A stretch of 22,126 nt of DNA from a virus, in IMG/VR virus record IMGVR_UViG_3300032223_001269, positions 1 to 22,126 of that record; one strand, given 5' to 3'. The notes below the pieces were generated by a model. It had not been told where the DNA came from. It saw only the letters and a list, made by a program, of their open reading frames with translations, and did no database searches. The position numbers and the translations under genes were made by a program. Positions 19,627 to 22,126 of the stretch are shown here, one piece after another (the stretch's first letter is position 1; each line of letters opens with the position of its first letter).

Positions 19627-20054
19627 TGGGTAGAGGGGAAATAAGTGACAAGGAACGCATCGCGGAACTAGCCGACGCATTCAACAAGGTCTGCGCGGAG
19701 AACGCTGATTTCGTAGCGCAGTCGGTTACTGACGAGAACCGCATCGCACAACTAGAAACCGATTTGAAAGACTTATACGAGGACATTAAGCGCCTTACAG
19801 ATGAGGCTTACAAAAGGGAGGAGCAACTTGCCGCCGTGACAGCCGAGCGGGATGGGCTGCGGAGGGATGCGGATAGGTATATGTGGCTTTATCCGCATTA
19901 CGAAGTGGTGCATCTTTTGAAGATCAAAGCACCTTCAATTCCATGCCCAGATAAATTAAAGTATTGCGCGACTGCGCACTATGGACCAGTCACAAAGGCG
20001 ATGATTGATATCGCCATCGACGCCGCCATCGCGCAGATTGAGGAGGGGAAATGA
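19623..20054 (+). CDS. Coiled-coil phage protein, 143 aa
   Basis: Residues ~8-85 form a heptad-rich helix (ISDKERIAELADAFNKVCAE through KREEQLAAVTAERDGLRRDA). A C-terminal part DADRYMWLYPHYE ... AIDAAIAQIEEGK follows. I recognise the RDADRYxWL ... IDAAI pattern as a common phage protein end with no assigned role. Two ATG codons are adjacent (19623 and 19626); the first overlaps the previous stop and GGGGAGGAG serves either. Probably oligomeric. Confidence 0.75.
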   Translation: MMGRGEISDKERIAELADAFNKVCAENADFVAQSVTDENRIAQLETDLKDLYEDIKRLTDEAYKREEQLAAVTAERDGLRRDADRYMWLYPHYEVVHLLKIKAPSIPCPDKLKYCATAHYGPVTKAMIDIAIDAAIAQIEEGK

Positions 20055-20194
20055 ACGACGAGACAATTGAACTGGTAAAACGACACAGGGAGGCAGCGCA
20101 TCAGCAGGGTGTATCCGTTGGTATTTTCTGCACAGGTGCAGTGTTTTTTATTGCTTGTTTAATATTCAAAATTGTGGGGGTGACCTGCTCATGA
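20051..20194 (+). CDS. Single-pass membrane protein, 47 aa
   Basis: The 47-residue product has a polar helix NDETIELVKRHREAAHQQGV and one hydrophobic segment (GIFCTGAVFFIACLIFKIVG). An N-in or N-out single pass is likely; the basic residues before the segment favour N-terminus inside. ATG and stop overlap neighbouring genes by 4 bases (ATGA). Role unknown. Confidence 0.62.
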   Translation: MNDETIELVKRHREAAHQQGVSVGIFCTGAVFFIACLIFKIVGVTCS

Positions 20195-20481
20195 CTTTCG
20201 ATAATTTTAAAAATTACGTTAGAGACAAATGCAATTACGAAACAATCTATGACGACGGTGAAGGCAGGGTTATTCTTGTAATCACTCTGTTAGACGCATA
20301 CACCATGACGCATCGTGCGCCAAAAGATTGGGTAGGTCTGACGGGTACAGAAATCAATCACATATTTGCGGCGAATGTTGAATACCCAGAACGCATGATG
20401 CAAGCAGTGGAAGCATTGCTCAAGGAGAAGAACGCGCCATACGTCTGCCAAGTTAAAGAAATACAGGAGAAGAACACATGA
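20191..20481 (+). CDS. Hypothetical protein with WVGLT motif, 96 aa
   Basis: The start at 20191 (ATGA overlap) is preferred over 20155, which would overlap the membrane protein gene. The product has a segment FKNYVRDKCNYETIYDDGEG and then DWVGLTGTEINHIF and a helix ERMMQAVEALLKEKN. The W-V-G-L-T-x-x-E motif followed by a helix ending LKEKN also appears in the next gene. From memory it is frequent in small phage proteins. Function unknown. Confidence 0.72.
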   Translation: MTFDNFKNYVRDKCNYETIYDDGEGRVILVITLLDAYTMTHRAPKDWVGLTGTEINHIFAANVEYPERMMQAVEALLKEKNAPYVCQVKEIQEKNT

Positions 20482-20846
20482 CTTCACTGTGCGAAAAGAC
20501 CGGACATCTAATCCGACTAACGAAAACGGATAGGGGTTCAGGAGATCAATACGCTCACTGCCAAATCTGTGGGTGCGCTGTCGTTAAGGGAAGTTGGAAT
20601 ACACCGTGGAAGCAACCTAAAGCTGAGGACGATCTTAACAACGTGCGTTACAAAGCCAATTATCGTTACGATACCAAGCTGACGGAAGAGGATCGGAAAA
20701 ACAATGAAACATGGGTAGGTCTGACGGATGAGGAGTTGCGCCAGTGCATTGGGATTGGCACAGAAAATTCTGATTGGAATGTTGGTGTAGTGCAAGAGTG
20801 GCTGCGTAAGGTAGAAGCCAAGCTCAAGGAGAAGAACAATGGATAA
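20478..20846 (+). CDS. Small protein with CxxC and WVGLT motif, 122 aa
   Basis: The N-terminal part carries C5, and C28-x-x-C31 in AHCQICGCAVVKG, a possible partial zinc site. The C-terminal half has WVGLTDEELRQCIGIG and a helix VVQEWLRKVEAKLKEKNNG. It shares the WVGLT...LKEKN module with the preceding protein, and 16 bases of DNA around that motif are identical. ATG overlaps the previous stop. Confidence 0.72.
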   Translation: MTSLCEKTGHLIRLTKTDRGSGDQYAHCQICGCAVVKGSWNTPWKQPKAEDDLNNVRYKANYRYDTKLTEEDRKNNETWVGLTDEELRQCIGIGTENSDWNVGVVQEWLRKVEAKLKEKNNG

Positions 20847-20985
20847 CCTTGTTAAATGGGTTTATGCAGAGAACATTGTGACAATTATTTGTGCTTGTCT
20901 GTCTGCATACTTTATAAGTTCTTGGTGCTTTTTTTTGCTACTTAACATTTCTGCGATCAAACCCAAGGAGAAGAACGGTGGGTAG
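20839..20985 (+). CDS. Single-pass membrane protein, 48 aa
   Basis: ATG at 20839 follows AAGGAGAAGAACA. The 48-residue product has a long hydrophobic part (IVTIICACLSAYFISSWCFF then LLLNIS) and ends in a basic tail IKPKEKNGG. The tail codons contain AAGGAGAAG, the ribosome binding site of the next gene. Role unknown. Confidence 0.6.
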   Translation: MDNLVKWVYAENIVTIICACLSAYFISSWCFFLLLNISAIKPKEKNGG

Positions 20986-21232
20986 ACCCTTAAAACACAT
21001 ATGGGTTGGAGTAAAGGAGGACACTTGTCGCATTTCAGAATTCCCTTACTACGTAGATAGTTGGTCAAGGGATTACCCAATGGATGACCTCCCTCCTGCT
21101 GTTGCGCTGCTTGTCGATTATGTTAAGGCTCATGGCACCCCAAAAAACCCGCTTCGTAAGGGTGGGTGGGAAAACTACTGGCTTGCTTTGGACGTTCCAC
21201 AAGCCCTAATAGAGGATGTAAAAAATGGGTAG
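20978..21232 (+). CDS. Hypothetical protein with GTG start, 84 aa
   Basis: GTG at 20978 follows AAGGAGAAGAAC and overlaps the previous stop. The 84-residue product starts GRPLKHIWVGVKEDTCRISE, then has SWSRDYPMDDLPPAVALLVD and ENYWLALDVPQALIED. It is soluble and acidic in the middle. No family is recognised. Confidence 0.66.
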   Translation: MGRPLKHIWVGVKEDTCRISEFPYYVDSWSRDYPMDDLPPAVALLVDYVKAHGTPKNPLRKGGWENYWLALDVPQALIEDVKNG

Positions 21233-21371
21233 GCCAATACCGAAGCAGCCGATGTGCAACACATGCTGGAACTCACCGGCAGTTAAGCTAGTCACAGTCC
21301 CATCAGGAACACGACGCTGGAAATGCCAGCATTGTATTGACGCAAGTAAACCAAAAAGGAAAGTGAAATGA
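21225..21371 (+). CDS. Small zinc-ribbon protein, 48 aa
   Basis: Two CxxC pairs, in MCNTCWNS and KCQHCIDA, give a four-cysteine zinc ribbon, with a basic C-terminus KPKRKVK. It starts MGRP like the product of the preceding gene. ATG overlaps the previous stop. No strong ribosome binding site is seen (AGAGGATG at some distance), so coupling is likely. Nucleic-acid binding is plausible. Confidence 0.65.
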   Translation: MGRPIPKQPMCNTCWNSPAVKLVTVPSGTRRWKCQHCIDASKPKRKVK

Positions 21372-21529
21372 CAGCAACTGAAGTTCTACAAGAAGCACTA
21401 AATGTACTGGAACGGCACGTTCCTGCTGACACTGAGGACGGGGCTGTGATAGAGAAAGTAAGCAAAGCAATCGAACGATTCAAAGCAAACTCACGTAAAC
21501 CAATTGGAGATACAAATGGACAAGATTAA
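21368..21529 (+). CDS. Hypothetical protein, 53 aa
   Basis: ATG overlaps the previous stop after AGGAAAGTGAA. The 53-residue product is mainly one or two helices (TEVLQEALNVLERHVPADTE and AVIEKVSKAIERFKANS). Its last codons overlap the start of the next gene by 14 bases. Function unknown. Confidence 0.6.
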   Translation: MTATEVLQEALNVLERHVPADTEDGAVIEKVSKAIERFKANSRKPIGDTNGQD

Positions 21530-21797
21530 ACTCACCCCCGAAGAAATGCGCGATCTTGGTAACGTTTCAAAGTATGAAACTGTCAGCGGCCCAGTCTATG
21601 CACAAATGATTACCTACAAAGCCTTGCCATACCCCCTGCCGGAGAAGTTCCAGAAACAACTAAAGGCTTGTGGTCGGTGGAACGGTGAAGCCCCCTCTGG
21701 GGATATCGTGGGCCTGTACACCCTTGAGAAAAAGATGCGCGAGATGTTCGGAGTCTACGTTACACGCCCGTTCATTCAGCCCAGAAGGTCATTGTGA
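21516..21797 (+). CDS. Hypothetical protein, 93 aa
   Basis: ATG 21516 lies 8 bases after GGAG; a TTG at 21504 is a weaker start. The 93-residue product begins DKIKLTPEEMRDLGNVSKYE and continues QMITYKALPYPLPEKFQKQL and GLYTLEKKMREMFGVYVTRP. It is basic and soluble. The stop overlaps the next GTG. No family recognised. Confidence 0.68.
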   Translation: MDKIKLTPEEMRDLGNVSKYETVSGPVYAQMITYKALPYPLPEKFQKQLKACGRWNGEAPSGDIVGLYTLEKKMREMFGVYVTRPFIQPRRSL

Positions 21798-22126
21798 ACC
21801 TAGCGCAAGCCATCAACCCAGACCGGACACTCAAGCAACCGCAGAAGCAGTACCCGATCTACAAGCCAACCCTTGATGAGCCGTGGATTCATATTAGATT
21901 TATCAAGGCAAAGCCCAGACCAAACGCAGCAATCGGGAACCTTGTTGACATCTGCACGAGGCTGGCAGCAGCACTAACCGACAAGCCACAACCGGCGATA
22001 GTGGTATCTAAGGAAGCGGTGGTTACGTTGGAACAAGCTTTAAACGCACTATCCAAGATGGCAAGAGAAGGTCTTGTGAGTAGGATAAAGGTGTCAAAGA
22101 AGTGGCTGTACTTTAGAAACCCGGAG
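21794..22126 (+). CDS. Hypothetical protein, partial (cut by right edge)
   Basis: A GTG at 21794, overlapping the previous stop and preceded by AGAAGG, opens a frame with no stop to the window end (111 codons). The product has a basic, Pro/Gln-rich start (RTLKQPQKQYPIYKP), a helical middle, and a winged-helix-like end (LEQALNALSKMAREGLVSRI then KVSKKWLYFRNPE), in which the strand-rich wing follows a recognition-type helix. DNA binding is a possibility. The C-terminus is outside the window. Confidence 0.62.
   Translation, partial: MNLAQAINPDRTLKQPQKQYPIYKPTLDEPWIHIRFIKAKPRPNAAIGNLVDICTRLAAALTDKPQPAIVVSKEAVVTLEQALNALSKMAREGLVSRIKVSKKWLYFRNPE

Overview
This window is part of a tailed double-stranded DNA phage genome (class Caudoviricetes), either a free phage contig or a prophage fragment. 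The evidence is a complete head-morphogenesis block (small and large terminase, portal, GroES-like chaperone, scaffold-like protein, head proteins) facing a long, tightly packed run of very small genes with overlapping stops and starts. No integrase, tRNA, rRNA or CRISPR array is visible. Base composition is moderate in genes and AT-rich in the main intergenic region. The host cannot be named. The sigma70-like promoters and strong Shine-Dalgarno sites point to a bacterium, and a viral ring-nuclease gene suggests the host or its relatives use cA4-signalling type III CRISPR.

Region 1 (1-7536, minus strand, late block). In transcription order: TerS candidate, TerL, an 87-aa protein, an 836-aa portal, a 66-aa protein, a GroES-like co-chaperonin, an acidic coiled-coil scaffold candidate, a 149-aa head-region protein, and a virion protein cut by the left edge. 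Genes abut or overlap by a few bases, so this looks like one operon running leftward.

Region 2 (7537-9796, control region). The divergent gap beside terS is G-rich and carries repeated GGGACTCC words. A rightward promoter drives a single 191-aa gene closed by a perfectly duplicated intrinsic terminator. About 1.3 kb without a credible gene follows. It holds several repeat families: a 33-bp repeat, five AACGCGTT palindromic cores, a roughly 28-bp-arm inverted repeat, TTATAGAACG words and a 24-bp direct repeat. It is the best candidate here for a replication origin or a master regulatory locus.

Region 3 (9797-13683, plus strand, early microgene cluster). A second promoter of the same type and a structured leader open a run of genes, mostly 16-98 codons. 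The standout is a DUF1874 / AcrIII-1 type viral ring nuclease at 10738-11034 with its catalytic motifs intact. Many junctions reuse the same stop-RBS-start block (GGAGGTGTGAGATG). Two microgenes look like copies of the 3' ends of neighbouring genes. A roughly 190-bp stretch before the ring nuclease may be structured RNA or a chain of minigenes.

Region 4 (13684-18184). A third promoter of the same type starts a MoxR-like AAA+ ATPase, a protein with an HExxH motif followed by a full-MIDAS VWA domain, and three further proteins, one of which resembles the usual third partner of such pairs. This looks like a phage-encoded chaperone or remodelling module.

Region 5 (18186-22126). A run of overlapping small genes: an HTH-DUF3310 fusion, a NinX/DUF2591 protein, coiled-coil, zinc-ribbon and single-pass membrane microproteins, and a final gene cut by the right edge. 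Several genes of 16-59 codons were found by reading frames by hand.
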